Source of the DNA: Talpa occidentalis
Taxonomy: Eukaryota > Chordata > Mammalia > Eulipotyphla > Talpidae
Assembly: GCF_014898055.3 (NCBI RefSeq)
Contig: NW_023601543.1
Span: 14,345,314 to 14,409,313, forward strand
Length of the DNA stretch: 64,000 nucleotides
Direction: 5' to 3'
In this document: positions 22,121 through 34,012 of the stretch, in pieces
How positions within the stretch are numbered: the first letter of the stretch is position 1
Layout: the number at the start of each line of letters is the position of its first letter
Translations under genes and position numbers: made by a program
Notes under the pieces: generated by a model
Seen by the model: the letters and a program-made list of their open reading frames with translations, nothing else
What the model was told of the DNA's origin: nothing
Database searches by the model: none

Positions 22121-24787
22121 AGCGAATGTTTGGCCTTTCTGATTCCTGTAAAAGGAGAAAGATAATACGACTCAGTGAAGAAATAAGAAGGGGGCCGTGA
22201 AGAAATAAGACAATAAAAATGGAGTAATGTGCTTCCCGTCGTATCTGGCACGTAATAGGTGCTAAATATGATACTCTTATTAGTTCAGAAAGAAGTGACT
22301 CAACGAGTTATGGCCTCTTGATTCATGATCCAGTACTCTTTGAAAACTGGGATACAATATACCCACCGAATGTGTAGCGATAGACTTAATGTACAGTTAG
22401 CATTGCAGCACTGACCTCTATGCCCTCTGTTGTTATTCCAAATTTTCACAACTTTGGGGAAAACAACAGCCTAATGAGCATTTCTAACTACATCACTCCA
22501 CATTTGCGTCTAATCTTTGTTTATTTTCTGCAGGCTTTCTTCAATGGTGACTAGCCTGAGCTGGAATCCAAAATATCCGCAGGTCTCCATATGTTGAATA
22601 AATAGATCTGTCCAAAGACACTGAAGACTCCAAATTCAATCACAGCCACTTCCCCAAATTGGGGGCTTGGTAGATCTGAGTAATGCTCCAAGTTTTGCAC
22701 ACGTTGCTGCAAATCTCAGTTATTGGAAGACACATAGGATAGGGACCCTTGTCTGATAGCTGAGGCTAATTGCAGTGTGCCAAGAGCTTGCTCAGCAGAG
22801 AAGCTCTTTGAAAAGCCTTGCTTCAGGGGCAGTATACCCACAACTCACAGCTTCTTTGTGTCTTAATACAGGTCATCTGTACACAGTATCTGGAGTCACC
22901 TGAGGGGTGAAACTCCAAAGTCAATTCAGGGAGATAGTGATCAATATTCTGCTGAAACCAGGGGGCATTTGGGCTTGTTTTATCTGCATGGACTGTTATA
23001 AAGTTGAGCAGGGGAATTAAATTCTGAAAACAAGTTGGAACTCTATTGAAAGGGTGTTAAACTAGGAATTGATTCCAATTTCTTTTATACTTGAGTCTTT
23101 TTCATTTGAATGGCTATTTCTTATATAAATAGATTTAGGGGAATTCAAACTTTCTGCTAAGTGCCATTTGTTCTCTGAGATATATTGGGGTGGAAGAGAA
23201 ACTTCATAGACTTTTCTCCTGTCTGCTAGGAGAGTACAGGCTAAGATCCCATGTAGCTTATGAGGGCTTTGTCTGGAGTAGTTGTTAAAGCTGTGATTTG
23301 CTGGCATTTTTCATAACTTGACTCCTCTGTTTCCCTGGCCAAGGAGCATGCCTCAAATCATCCTTCCACCCAAAATTAAAAACGTGAATTTGATGCTCTG
23401 CACACCACTAGTCCCCTTTTTCATATTCCAGTTAATATTTGAATGGGAGATTAGCATGAGTAATACTCTTCACATTTTCAATGTCAACAGCCCGTGTTGT
23501 GCTCTTAACAGACTCTAAACTGGCCGCCATTTTACTCACCTGTGGCCTGCACACAGCTTTGCTCTTGTGATGGCGAGAAGAGCATCATCGGAGCTCTGGT
23601 TCTGGAGGTGCCAGTGCCTGCCCAGCATGGACACAACCACCCACCTTGGTTTGGGGTTGTGGATAAGGCATCAAAATGTAATCCTCTGCCCCATTTGCTC
23701 TTGAATAGTCTCTTGTCTCACTTTCTCAATTCCTTCATGCTTGGAGACTAGCTTCGTTGTCTGTTCTTTTGGCAATGGGAAATCCTGGTTGGGGGGAAAT
23801 GTGGATCCTAGGCCTAAATCAAGGTGGGGAGGCAGGTATATTTAAAAGCAGTGCCAATTAAGGCAGGAGGAAATCTGGTAGATATCAGATTTGTAGCTGC
23901 TATGTTACTAACCTCGTATCTAAAATAAGGAAGGCATCCTAACTAAGACTAGAGAAGACAAAAGCAAGGTGCCAATATAAAGGAGGATGGGGCCGTGGGT
24001 TTGTAAGCACTCTTGTTTGGCAGTGTAGCGGTTACACATTAGTCCACCTGGGAAATGAGGCTACGGATGTGGCTCAAGTTCCTGACTCTGCGATTGTTCC
24101 TGGAGTGTCCTGTCTGCATGGGGAAAATGATGGGTAGAAACAGTGTCTGCTGGCAAGCCGATTGCCTCATTAACGGGAAGCTGAAGAGGAATGTGTAAGC
24201 TGGGAAATGCACTGGCCTTTCCCCAATTGCTTGAATTAACACAGTGGCAATTTCTCTTCACAAAACTGATGCCTTCTCGGAAGTGAGAACTTGTGGTTAT
24301 AATTCATCACAGGCTTTGGAGAATAGATGACAGGTTCTGAAAAAGGGCTTGAAGTTGGAGCTGGCCAACCAAATCATCTTTCCTGCCAGCCTTTACTACT
24401 GCATTGCCACCACTTACTCTACTCTTCAGTTCCTTAAGAACCAGTTGAACTTTGGACTTTCTCTAACCTTCACTCATTTATACCAATGGGGCAGGAAGGG
24501 TGAGCGTGAAGTCCCGTCAAAGGATGATTACCTTTACAGCAGTAGATCTTAGACTGGCATTGCTTTAGAACCTTGACTGAGAGACTGGGAGCTCCCACAT
24601 GGGGGGATCTCAGTCCTTCTTCTGTCTCTGGACCTCCATACAGTAGCCATTTCAGGGTTCTGCATATAGTGAACAAGCAATACGTGAAATCACACGGACT
24701 GTTGGATCTTCTATCTTTTCCATCTCTCAGCAGTTTAGAATTTAGATTGCAGAAAACAGAGTGACACCTTTTACTGTGCATTCGTCC
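22121..24787. other. Unannotated 2.7-kb segment
   Basis: A MIR-like 3' tail (tggcacgtaataggtgctaaatatgatac) lies near 22235-22285. Otherwise I recognise no repeat, gene or RNA. This is the longest relatively repeat-poor part of the left half. Confidence 0.4.
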
Positions 24788-26475
24788 TCCAATAACTTTT
24801 TTATTTTAACATTTATCATTTTTTAATTTTTTAAACAATATTTGCTTCCTCCTACCCCCTCAGATTGAGTTCCCATAAAATTTCCTTCCCCAAGGCACCC
24901 GTGCACCATCACCACAGTCCTCTGTGCTTCTCCCTCCCTCCCTCTTATCCCCCTCCCTCCTCCTCCCCTGCAGGATGTCTCTGGTTTATAATTGTTTGTT
25001 TTTGCTTTGTTGTGTTTTGTACTGTTATTATTATTTTTTCATACTGATGTCTTATTTGGTTCCCCTATATTCCTGTTACAAATGAAACCATCTGATATTT
25101 TTTTTTCTTTTACCTTCTGGCTTATTTCACTGAGCATAATTCCTTCTCGCTCCATCCACATTGCTGCAAATGGCATGAGTTTATCTTTTTTGATTGCTGA
25201 ATAATATTTCACTGTATATATATACCACATCTTCTTGAACCAGTCATCTATTTTTGGGCATTTGTTTTGTTTCCAGGTTTTACCTATTGTAAATTCAATG
25301 CTATTCAAATAAAAATCCCAATGACATTCTTCAAAGAAATAGAACAAATACTGATGAAATTCATATGGAACCACAAAAAAAAAAAAACATGAATAGCCAA
25401 AGCCCTACTGATGAAAACAAAGGAGAAAGGAGGTATCACACTTCCAAACTTCAAGCTATACTACAAAGCCATAATAATTAAAAACAGTTTGGTATTAGAA
25501 CAAAAACCGACACACAAACCAATGGAACCGAATGGAGGGCCCAGAAATAAAGCCACAATTATATGAACAACTAATCTTTGACAAAGGAGCAAAGAATATG
25601 CAATGGAACATGGACAGTTTGTTCAATAAATGGTGCTGGGAAGACTGGATCTTCACATGCAAAAAAATGAAACTAGGTCACTACCTCTCACCATGCACAA
25701 AAATCAACTCAAAATGGATAAAAGAACTGGACATAAGACCTGAAACCATAAAATACATAGAAGAAAATATAGGTAAAACACTACAAGACATACATGTTAG
25801 AAACATCTTTAAAGACTCATCACCCAAAGCAGTGATAGTGAAGGCAAAGATAAACACCTGGGATTACATCAAACTGAAAAGCTTCTGTACAGCAAAAGAG
25901 ACATTAACCAAAACAGTGAGACACCCCACTGATTGGGAAAAAAATCTCTGCACTCCATTCAACTGATAAGGGACTGATCACAAAGATATACAAAGAACTC
26001 AAACAGCTCAACAAAAACAAAATAAACAATCCAGTCAAGAAATGGGCAGAAGATCTCAAAAGACATTTCTCCAAAGAGGAAATGCAAATGGCCAACAGGC
26101 ATATGAAAAAATGTTCAACATCCCTTATAATCAGGGAAATGCAAATCAAAACCACACTGAGATACCACCTTACACGAGTAAGAATGGCACTTATCAAAAT
26201 AACAAGCAACAACAAATGTTGGAGAGAATGTGGTAAAAAGGGAACTCTCCTACATTGCTGGTGGGAGTGCAAACTGGTCCAACCACTGTGGAAAGCTGTC
26301 TGGAGGTTCCTCAGTCTACTAAAAATGGAGCTACCATACGATCCGGCAATTCCACTACTAGGGATCTATCCAAAGGACACAAACACAGTGATTCAAAAAA
26401 GCACCTGTGCACCTATGTTTATTGCAGCACTATTTACAATAGGTAAAACCTGGAAACAACCCAAATGTCCAATAA
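24788..26475 (-). mobile_element. Twin-primed L1 insertion 1 (5' part inverted)
   Basis: 24796-25292 is an L1 3' end on the minus strand: C-rich 3' UTR plus the ORF2 C-terminus ([20 protein letters not shown], then [17 protein letters not shown]). 25293-26470 is upstream ORF2 sequence on the plus strand, ending caataggtaaaacctggaaacaacccaaatg. The minus segment begins at that same L1 position, so the two parts are adjacent in L1 but opposed, with about 30 bases present in both. tccaataa at 24788-24795 and 26468-26475 is a candidate short target-site duplication. Confidence 0.8.
25293..26470 (+). pseudogene. L1 ORF2 C-terminal pseudogene (inverted portion)
   Basis: Two open stretches survive. 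25532-25966 (144 codons) includes [20 protein letters not shown] and [19 protein letters not shown]. 26082-26522 (146 codons) includes [20 protein letters not shown] and [12 protein letters not shown]. Both belong to the region after the RT domain up to the C-terminal Cys-rich part. A 13-A run near 25375-25387 and frameshifts separate them. The endonuclease and RT domains are absent, so it cannot act on its own. Confidence 0.85.
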
Positions 26476-26779
26476 TTCTTCAAGCACATTCTTCTGATCT
26501 TAACATCAAGCCTATAAAATAGGCCACGAGTATCTAAATTTCTCCTATGCTAAATAGATGTGGAGAAATTTGGAGACTCATGGCCTATTCTATAGACTTG
26601 ATTTTAGGAATGTGGATTTTTTTCAGTCAGAGATCATGTGACTGTAGATGTTGATGTTACAGTGGTTTATCAAAGGTAGCCATTGCCATCTATGCTATTC
26701 CTTATCTTTCCTATGTACTTTGTGGTGACAGAGGAAAGAAGAGGGAACAAGGGCACCAATATAGCACATTAGACAACAC
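26476..26779. other. Unannotated segment
   Basis: No recognised feature between the two L1 insertions. Confidence 0.35.
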
Positions 26780-26951
26780 AAAGTCAGAAATAGTTGTGTT
26801 CAAATCCTGTCACCACTATGTCCTAGCTATGTGACCTTGGATTAGTTGTTTCTCTTTGAAAATCTATTTCCTCAACTTAAAATTAGAAATAATATTATCA
26901 TACTGACCATGTCAAGTTGCTGCAAGGATTAAAAAAAAAAAGATAATATGC
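26780..26951 (+). mobile_element. MIR, left part, split by an L1
   Basis: tgttcaaatcctgtcaccactatgtcctagctatgtgaccttggattag, ctatttcctcaacttaaaattag, caagttgctgcaaggatt is the plus-strand MIR. It is cut after gataatatgc, and the missing tail is found at 29537-29575 (gataatgtgcaaatatgctctagcacagtg) on the other side of the L1. Confidence 0.75.
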
Positions 26952-28600
26952 TTCCTTATATATATTTTATGGTTTCAGGTCTTATATCGAGTTCTTTAAT
27001 CCATTTTGAGTTGGCTTTTGTGCATGGTGTGAGGTAGTAGTCAAGCTTCGTTCTTTTGCATGTAGCAACCCAGTTTTCCCAGCACCATTTATTGAACAAA
27101 CTTTCTTTGTTTCATTGCATATTCTTTTCTCCTTTGTCAAAGATTAGTTGACTGTAAATCTGTGGGTTTATTTCTGGATTTTCTATTTGGTTCCATTGGT
27201 CTGTGTATCTGTTCTTGTCCCAATACCATGCAGTTTTGATTATTATGGCTTTGTAGTATAGTTTGAAGCCTGGGAGTGTTATACCTCCATTCCCTTCTTT
27301 TTTTTTTCAGAGGAGCTTTGGCTATTCGGGGGTTTTGGTGGCTCCATATGAATTTCACCAATATTTGTTCTATTTCTTTGAAGAATGTCATTGAAATTTT
27401 TATTGGAATAGCACTGAATCTGTAAATTGCTTTTGGTAGGATGGCCATTTTGATAATGTTAATTCTTCCAACCCATGAACAGGGGATGTCTTTCCATTTC
27501 TTTGTGTCTTCGTCTATTTCTTTTAACAGTGTTTTATAGTTTTCTTTGTATAGGTACTTTACCTCTTTTGTTAGGTTTATTCCCAATTATTTGATTTTTT
27601 TTTGTTTTTATAATAAAAGGGATGGTTTTCTTGATTTCTTCTTCGAATTTATTGTTTGTGTATAGGAAGGCAACTTATTTTTGTGTGTTGATTTTTTTAT
27701 CCTGCTACTTTACTAAACTGATTGGTTAGTTTGATTAGTTTTTCTGTGGAGTTTTTGGGGTTCTCTATGTATATTATCATATCATCTGTGAATAGTGATA
27801 GTTTAACTTCTTCCTTCCCTATTTGGATTCTTTGTATGTCTTTTTCTTGTCTTATTGCTCTGGCTAGGACTTCCAGTATTGTATTGAAAAGCAGTGGTGA
27901 GAGTGGACATCCTTGTCTTGTTCCAGATCTTAATGGAAATGCTTTTAACTTTTCACCATTGAGAATGATATTGGCTATGGGCTTGCCATATATGGCCTTT
28001 ATGATGTTGAGATATGTTCCTTGTATCCCAAGAATTTCAAGGGCCTTTATCATAAATGGGTGTTGTACTTTGTCGAAAGCTTTCTCAGCATCTATTGATA
28101 TTATCATATGGTTTTTATATTTCTTTTTGTTGATGTGTTTGATTACATTGATTGATTTTCGGATATTGAACCATCCTTGTGTCCCTAGAATAAATCCTAC
28201 TTGGTTGTGGTGAATTATCTTATGGATACATTATTGGATTCTGTTAGCTAAAATTTTATTGAAGATTTTTGCATCAGTGTTCATTAGAGAGATTGGCCTG
28301 TAGTTTTATTTTTTTGTATTGTCCTTGTTCAGTTTTGATATTAGTGTAATGTTGGCTTCATAGAACGTGTTTGGTACTATCCCTTCCTTCTCAATTTTTT
28401 GAAAGAGTTTATGAAGGATAGGCACTAGTTCTTTTCTGAATGTTTGGTAGAATCATTTGTAAATCCATCTGGTCCTGGGCTTTTGTTTTTGGGGAGGGTT
28501 TTGATTACCATTTCAATTTCACTGCTTGTAATTGCTCTGTTTAGGTGTTCTTTTTCTTCTTTATCTAGTTTTGGGTGATGGTAAAGTTGTACACCTCAGT
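26952..28600 (-). pseudogene. L1 ORF2 reverse-transcriptase pseudogene (inverted portion)
   Basis: The minus-strand frame 27697-28107 (136 codons) holds RT motif A ([13 protein letters not shown]), motif B ([14 protein letters not shown]) and motif C as FTDD, where L1 usually has FADD; both catalytic aspartates are present. The next frame, 27137-27586, covers the thumb region ([35 protein letters not shown]) and then loses homology after KKKRRE, which marks a frameshift. The endonuclease domain and the start are missing. It is a dead fragment. Confidence 0.88.
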
Positions 28601-28601
28601 A

Positions 28602-29280
28602 ACATCTTTAAAGACACATCACCCAAAGCAGTGCTAGTGAAGGCAAAGGTAAACAGCTGGGAACACATCAAATTAATGAGCTTCTGTACAGCAAAAGCGA
28701 CAGTAACCAAAACAAACAGACACCCCACCGACTGGGAGAAAAAATTTGCACACAACGCTAATGGTAAATGTAAATCAAAACTACAATGACAATGAGAGAC
28801 CATCTTACACCAGTGAGAATGGCACATATTAAAAAATAGCAACAACAAATGTTGGCAAGTATGTGGAGAAAAAGGAACTTTCCTGCACTGCTGGTGGGAG
28901 TGCAAACTGGTCCACCACTATGAAAAACTGTGTGGAGAGTCCTCAACCTGCTAAACATGGAGCTTCCATATGATCCAGCAATTCCACTCCTAGGTATTTA
29001 CCCAAAGGACACAGAAACACTAATTCAAAAGGGCACCTGCCCCCTATGTTTATTGCAGCACTATTTACAATAGCTAAGCTATAGAAACAACCCAAATGCC
29101 CAAAAATAAATGACTGGATCAAGAAGATGTAGTACATATACACCATGGAATATTACTCAGCAATTTAAAAAGATAAACTCATGCCATTTGCAGCAATACG
29201 GATGGAGCTGGAAGGGATCATACTCAGCAAAATAAGCCAGAAAGTAAAAGAAAAATACCAGATGGTCTCACTCATAGCAG
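28602..29280 (+). pseudogene. L1 ORF2 C-terminal pseudogene
   Basis: The text runs aacatctttaaagacacatcacccaaagc through gttggcaagtatgtggagaaaaagg, gctaagctatagaaacaacccaaatgcc and ggtctcactcatagcaggaatttag, where ORF2 normally ends. Stops and deletions break it; for example the part between ttgcacacaacgc and taatggtaaatg lacks about 150 bases that are present in insertion 1. Confidence 0.82.
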
Positions 29281-29575
29281 GAATTTAGAAAACCTAAATA
29301 AGGGACCAGGAAAAAGGCTCATTATAATGAAGTAAAAATCAAAATTAACTAACAACTATAAACCAGAGACACACTATGGTGGGGGAGTAGGATCAAAACA
29401 AGAGGGAGTGGGAATTGTATGGGGACTATAACCAAGATGAAAATGCATAAATTGTGCAAAAATGAAAAATGATGTAAAAATATATAAAATTTAAAAAAAA
29501 TAAATATTTTACCAAATTACACACTTTAAAAAAAAAGATAATGTGCAAATATGCTCTAGCACAGTGATGGAAGTT

Positions 29576-30108
29576 GAAGTTAGGTCTCTACATTTTTATT
29601 ATGTCTGAAGACATAGCAAGAGAATCATCCATTGATGGGTTGTGATTCAACCATTGAGATGGAATCCTTCTGAAATTTACATTTTCATTTTTTTCTCTTT
29701 TCATTTTCTATTTTTAAAAACATTCAATTCCTTTCCATCATAAATATAGCATATGCCATTCTCTCACATCATTGCATGGCTTAATGAATGGATTGTGTGT
29801 TGTTAGGATTATTTGAAACCTCCACATATCCAGATGGCATCCCTGTCTTTCTCCTTAAATACTGGTGTATATTATTAGAAAAATTACTGTGTGTGTGTGT
29901 ATACACTCACAGACACATAGCAACAATCCAATAAATCATATATATGTGCATAAATATTTGAACCAGTTAAGTAGAAAATTTACTGATTCTTAGATTAGAC
30001 AAGTCTTTGTCACAGTCATCTAATTCAACTCCCTCCTCCTACCTCACCACCTCGATGCAAAATTACATATGACACATTCCTGACAGGTGTTCAGCTAGCT
30101 GTGTTTAC
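29576..30108. other. Unannotated segment
   Basis: AT-rich with a short TG run near 29888-29901. No gene or clear repeat. Confidence 0.35.
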
Positions 30109-30338
30109 ACTCCAAGTGATGAACTAAGTGAAGAAATTTAATGGTTACCAGAGGGAACAAGGGGATGGAGGAGGGTGTAGGGGAGAGAAATAGAAGAGGT
30201 ATGTGGTATGGATGGTTTGGTGGAGAGTGAGTGGAACATTTGTGCACATATAGAAGAGCAAAGATGTAACTCCAAATTTAAATTAAAAAATAAAATAAGT
30301 AAATTTTAAAATAAATGAATAATAAATACTCCAAGTGA
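30109..30338 (+). mobile_element. Short retroposed fragment with target-site duplication
   Basis: actccaagtga at 30109-30119 and 30328-30338 flanks about 208 bp that ends in an A-rich tail (taaattaaaaaataaaataag...aataataaat). The insert (gaagaaatttaatggttaccagaggg, ggagggtgtaggggagagaaatag) resembles an L1 3' UTR with a truncated 5' end, but it differs from the other 3' UTRs here and I cannot place it. Confidence 0.6.
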
Positions 30339-30739
30339 CATTGAGATCACTGCTTTACATTTTAGCCACTCCCCTCTCCATGGACCGCATAGGTTCTTGT
30401 GGGGATTCCATTGGGTAAGTTAACCATAGACCATAGTGCTGGGTTATTGAAGTATTGCCTGTTATTGTAATTGCTACCCAGCTGGACTCCAGTTAGGAGG
30501 ACTCTCTTATATTGAATCTTAAACTGCCTCCTGCATCCTAGGTTTGCACTACAAAACCTATCACACCAAGTGTAATCTTTTTTTTCCACATGATTGTCAT
30601 TGAAATATTTGATTACAGCTCCCATGCTCCCAAGTTTTCTCCACATTCAGTTAAATTATGGTAGTTACTTCAGAATGTCCCTCATAAGAGGTGTTTCCAA
30701 ACACTTCACCCCATACTCTTCCCTCTGGTGATATTCATT
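30339..30739. other. Unannotated segment
   Basis: A 94-codon minus frame (30362-30646) shows no known domain. Nothing else recognised. Confidence 0.35.
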
Positions 30740-32620
30740 GTTGCTCTTGTTACCTGCTCATCACAACAAAATACAGTAGCCAGAGCAGGACTGTATTTGT
30801 TAGCTTCTCCAGGTCTGGAGTCTGGTTAATGCTTCTATTAATATAGTCTGAGTTATATCTACATTTCTCGAAGTCATTCCATGTTGTTATCTCATATTAA
30901 TGTTGCAAACTAAAGCCCCTAGGTCTTTGTAATATGAATTACAATGAAGCCACATTTCTTCCATTCTGTTCTTCTGTGGCTACCTCCCCCCTCTTTCCCC
31001 TATATGCCATCTGTTTTCATAGTTGTGGGTTCATCATTCCAGCCACTTTTCTTCATGCAAATAAAGATTAATATGATGAATGCAATCCATCACAAAGCAA
31101 GGAAGATGTGACATTCACTGTCTTCTAGCTGAGAATGTTCTTGGCAGTTTATTAGTTCAAGTGCAGGTTTTTCCCATCACCTTAACACCATTCTGATCCT
31201 TCATGAAAGCCATTGTGAGTCCATGTGTTCTGATTCCTTCCAGGGCCTTCAGCCTCTGCTCAGCTCTGTCCTATCATCAGGAGAAATCATATTTTAATTT
31301 AGTTTGTCAAGCTAGTGTAGAGTAGTGGCTGGCATGCTTAGAAAAAGCATGAACTTTAATAGCAGACACATGAGGTATAAATCCTGGAAATGCCATTTAC
31401 GAGCTGTGTAGTTTGGACAAAACCTCTCTCAGCCTTAGTTTTCTGTGGCTTTAAGATTTCAACAAGACAGTTTATGTAGAGTAGTGCCTAGAGAATACCC
31501 AATAAATGGAGTGACTTTTTGAAACTCAAGTCTATCATCAAATGAATATATTCTCCAGTGTTGTCTTACCTACAGTTGTAACAAGCAAGCCTATTATTTT
31601 ATACATTCTTCCAAAAAGCATAGATTAAAATCTTGAACAGGAAATGGGCAAGTGGAGAGTCCTATCAAAATTGTTGTCCATTTATTCATCACCATCTTTG
31701 AGCACAATTCTTCAGCCAGTTAGGAATCCCATTAACTAAGTTATTGTCTAATTCAGTTTTTGTCATCTTTCTTTTCTTAAAGACAAATTGTGAAGGATTT
31801 GCTGTAAAGCTGTCACTCTAACAGCATTTTCAAAGAAAAAAACTAAAATCATCTTTCCTTAGCCAGATAAGTGCTTAACACTGGCTTCCCTGGTCACCAC
31901 TTACTTTCCTAAGTACGTGTGCGTCATCGATTTAAGAGGCCATTGTTTAGCAGCGACGGTTTACCAGTTCAGCAAGCTGTTGGTTTTACAATCTACATTT
32001 TCTCTCCTTTTGAAAAAGAAACGGGAGAAAAAGACACGAAAGATACTGCATGCTGTCATAAAAGGTGGCTTCCCACGCCTTCTTTACTTCAAAAGCAACC
32101 CTGCAACCCCCTCTGGACCAAGGAGAATGATGTATAAACACTATTTGAAAGCACACGACTTGCATTCTGGGGGTGGTTAGAGTTACCTGGAGTTCACAAG
32201 ATAATTTTCTTTATCAGAAACAGAGCTAGTTTAACTCTCTTGAGCACCTCACATTTAAATATTACATTGTTCTTTGTTTCTCCCTTTCTATCTCCCTTTA
32301 ATTAGTGTATCCATCTGTTTTCCTAGTACTAGGGGGATGCTTATTGGTTGGTAATTACAGTGATGTCCCTGGGCTCCTATTTTGAAAATGTGTTCCACAT
32401 TCCTGACCTTCCAGGCTCCGTGACAGTTGCTCTTTCCTGGAGTGCTGTTGCTTGTCATTGTAGGTCCCTGTTATGTCCTCCTGCTCACTCAAGCCTGGAA
32501 TTTAATTCCCTAGACCACTCTTCGTGAATCTGATCCTTTGCTCCACTATCCCTGACCTCTTGTTAGAGAGTGATTATATCCAGGGTTTCTAGCACAAGAT
32601 GATGATCCAAACTTCCCATC
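30740..32620 (-). mobile_element. Long L3/CR1 LINE relic, minus strand
   Basis: Several blocks in order resemble the reverse of the L3/CR1 RT region and 3' part. They are acagtagccagagcaggactgtatttg and ctattaatatagtctgagttat; gcccctaggtctttgtaat; acaattcttcagccagttaggaatccc; then ggttggtaattacagtgatgtccctgggctcc, cattcctgaccttccaggctccgtgacag. There is no coding frame. For so old a family, nearly 1.9 kb of collinear sequence is long. Both ends are uncertain. Confidence 0.6.
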
Positions 32621-33104
32621 CATCAGAAAGTGTATGAGGGAAGCCAGATGTGCTCAGCATTCCATACCTTTAAGAAATGCTCCTTAGAGAGAGAAAATGA
32701 GAGGAACCAAGAGTGTCACCTGGAAGAGTGGATAGACATAAGGATGAGCAGTTTGCAAGCTTGGCACACTTTTGCCAACAATTGGCTAGGTGTCCTTGAG
32801 TTGATTCCTCTGGCTCCTTCTCCTTGGTCAGAAGGAATATGTATTCCCCACAGGACGGTCTCCTCAAACCAACCATGAAGACTGCAGAATCTGATCTTAA
32901 CTTTCGTAGTCAGTGGCATCTCCCACTCTGTCCCCACAATGATGGTCATCACGTTTTATGAATCAAGGTGTGAATAAAATATTAGAACAATTGGTCCGGC
33001 CCAAACATTTCATTTTTAAATTTATCCACGTGAAAAGACTTTTAAAAAGTGTGAAAATAAAGTCTCATTCAATGGATCACCTTTATCATCGTTTCCCCTG
33101 GAGT
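32621..33104. other. Unannotated segment
   Basis: Short frames on both strands, no family recognised. Confidence 0.35.
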
Positions 33105-33310
33105 GCTTATCACATGTCAGCACCTTGCTTAGTGCTTGATGGGCGTTATGTCATAGGCTCCACATTATAACTCCATTTTACAGAGGAGGAAAGTAAGTGC
33201 CACAAGGTTAATTTATTAACTCAAGGTAATACAGCATGTAAACGGTCATCCTGGGACTCAAACTCAGGTCTGTCTGACACTACAAACCAAGTTCTAAATC
33301 ATTATTCTGT
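33105..33310 (-). mobile_element. MIR relic
   Basis: gagtgcttatcacatgtcagcaccttgc, ataactccattttacagaggaggaaagtaag, ctcaaggtaatacagcatgtaaacgg, gactcaaactcaggtctgtctgac is a full-length reverse MIR. Confidence 0.82.
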
Positions 33311-33539
33311 CTAATTTCAATGTGATTTTTATTCAGGAGTGAACAGAATGCTAGGAAAGGCAGACCACACTCTGCCTAAGCACTAAGGGTAAATTGTGGC
33401 TTAACCAGACATTTTCACATTTCTCTCCACTCCGATCAGTATCTTCACAGATGTCCAATCTCATGCATGTCTTTTCCTTTGATTCACTTCACACTATTCT
33501 ATTCCCACACCTTTCGTTTTCCCTTTGCCCTCCTCTCTG
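33311..33539. other. Unannotated segment
   Basis: No recognised feature. Confidence 0.3.
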
Positions 33540-33795
33540 CCATGGAAAGTCTAGCCATCCTGTCAGTGCTTCATTCAGTTCCATTCCTTTCATGAAGACT
33601 TCTCTCACTGACTTCCCTTTCCCCGTGTCCTTACAGCATGTACTGTTGTGATGATGACACATAGGAATTTATTATACTCTATGTGGTGGTTTTGAATCTT
33701 CTTGAAGTCAAGAATGTTTTATATTTTTGTTTATTTCCCTGTCACCTTGCACATGGTCATTTTTACAGAAGCTCAATAGATATTTGCTTTGACTT
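33540..33795 (+). mobile_element. L2 3'-end relic
   Basis: catgaagacttctctcactgacttccc, cttgaagtcaagaatg, tttccctgtcaccttgcacatggtcat, gaagctcaatagatatttgctttg follows the L2 3' end in plus orientation. Confidence 0.72.
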
Positions 33796-33843
33796 TAGTA
33801 GATACATAATGATCAATTGAATTCATTGACTACTGTGTATTTA

Positions 33844-33913
33844 CTCAGAGTTCTCCAAACCAGTGGTCCTTGTATTTTCTCAGAGTTCTCCAAACAAGTG
33901 ATTCCCATGATGA
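33844..33913. repeat. 35-bp tandem duplication
   Basis: ctcagagttctccaaac(c/a)agtg is repeated at 33844 and 33879, followed by diverged second halves. Confidence 0.75.
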
Positions 33914-33973
33914 GGAATTAAACATATGTCACAAGTCTTCAAATGAGTGTAAAATTGTTTTGCCATATCTGAT

Positions 33974-33975
<2 letters not shown>

Positions 33976-34012
<37 letters not shown>

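Larger units (their letters stand above)
26952..29527 (+). mobile_element. Twin-primed L1 insertion 2 (5' part inverted)
   Basis: 28602-29527 is the ORF2 end and 3' UTR on the plus strand, ending in A-rich sequence (aaaatatataaaatttaaaaaaaataaat). 26952 to about 28600 is the preceding part of ORF2 on the minus strand. Compared with the L1 at 25.7-25.8 kb, only about 40 bases of L1 are missing at the junction, so one transcript explains both. A 19-bp target-site duplication (nine A plus gataatatgc / gataatgtgc, one mismatch) lies at 26933-26951 and 29528-29546. Confidence 0.88.

Noticed and set aside
25039..26522. L1 ORF2 frames as functional genes
   Set aside because: They lack the endonuclease domain, start region and continuity; they are fragments of truncated, inverted insertions.
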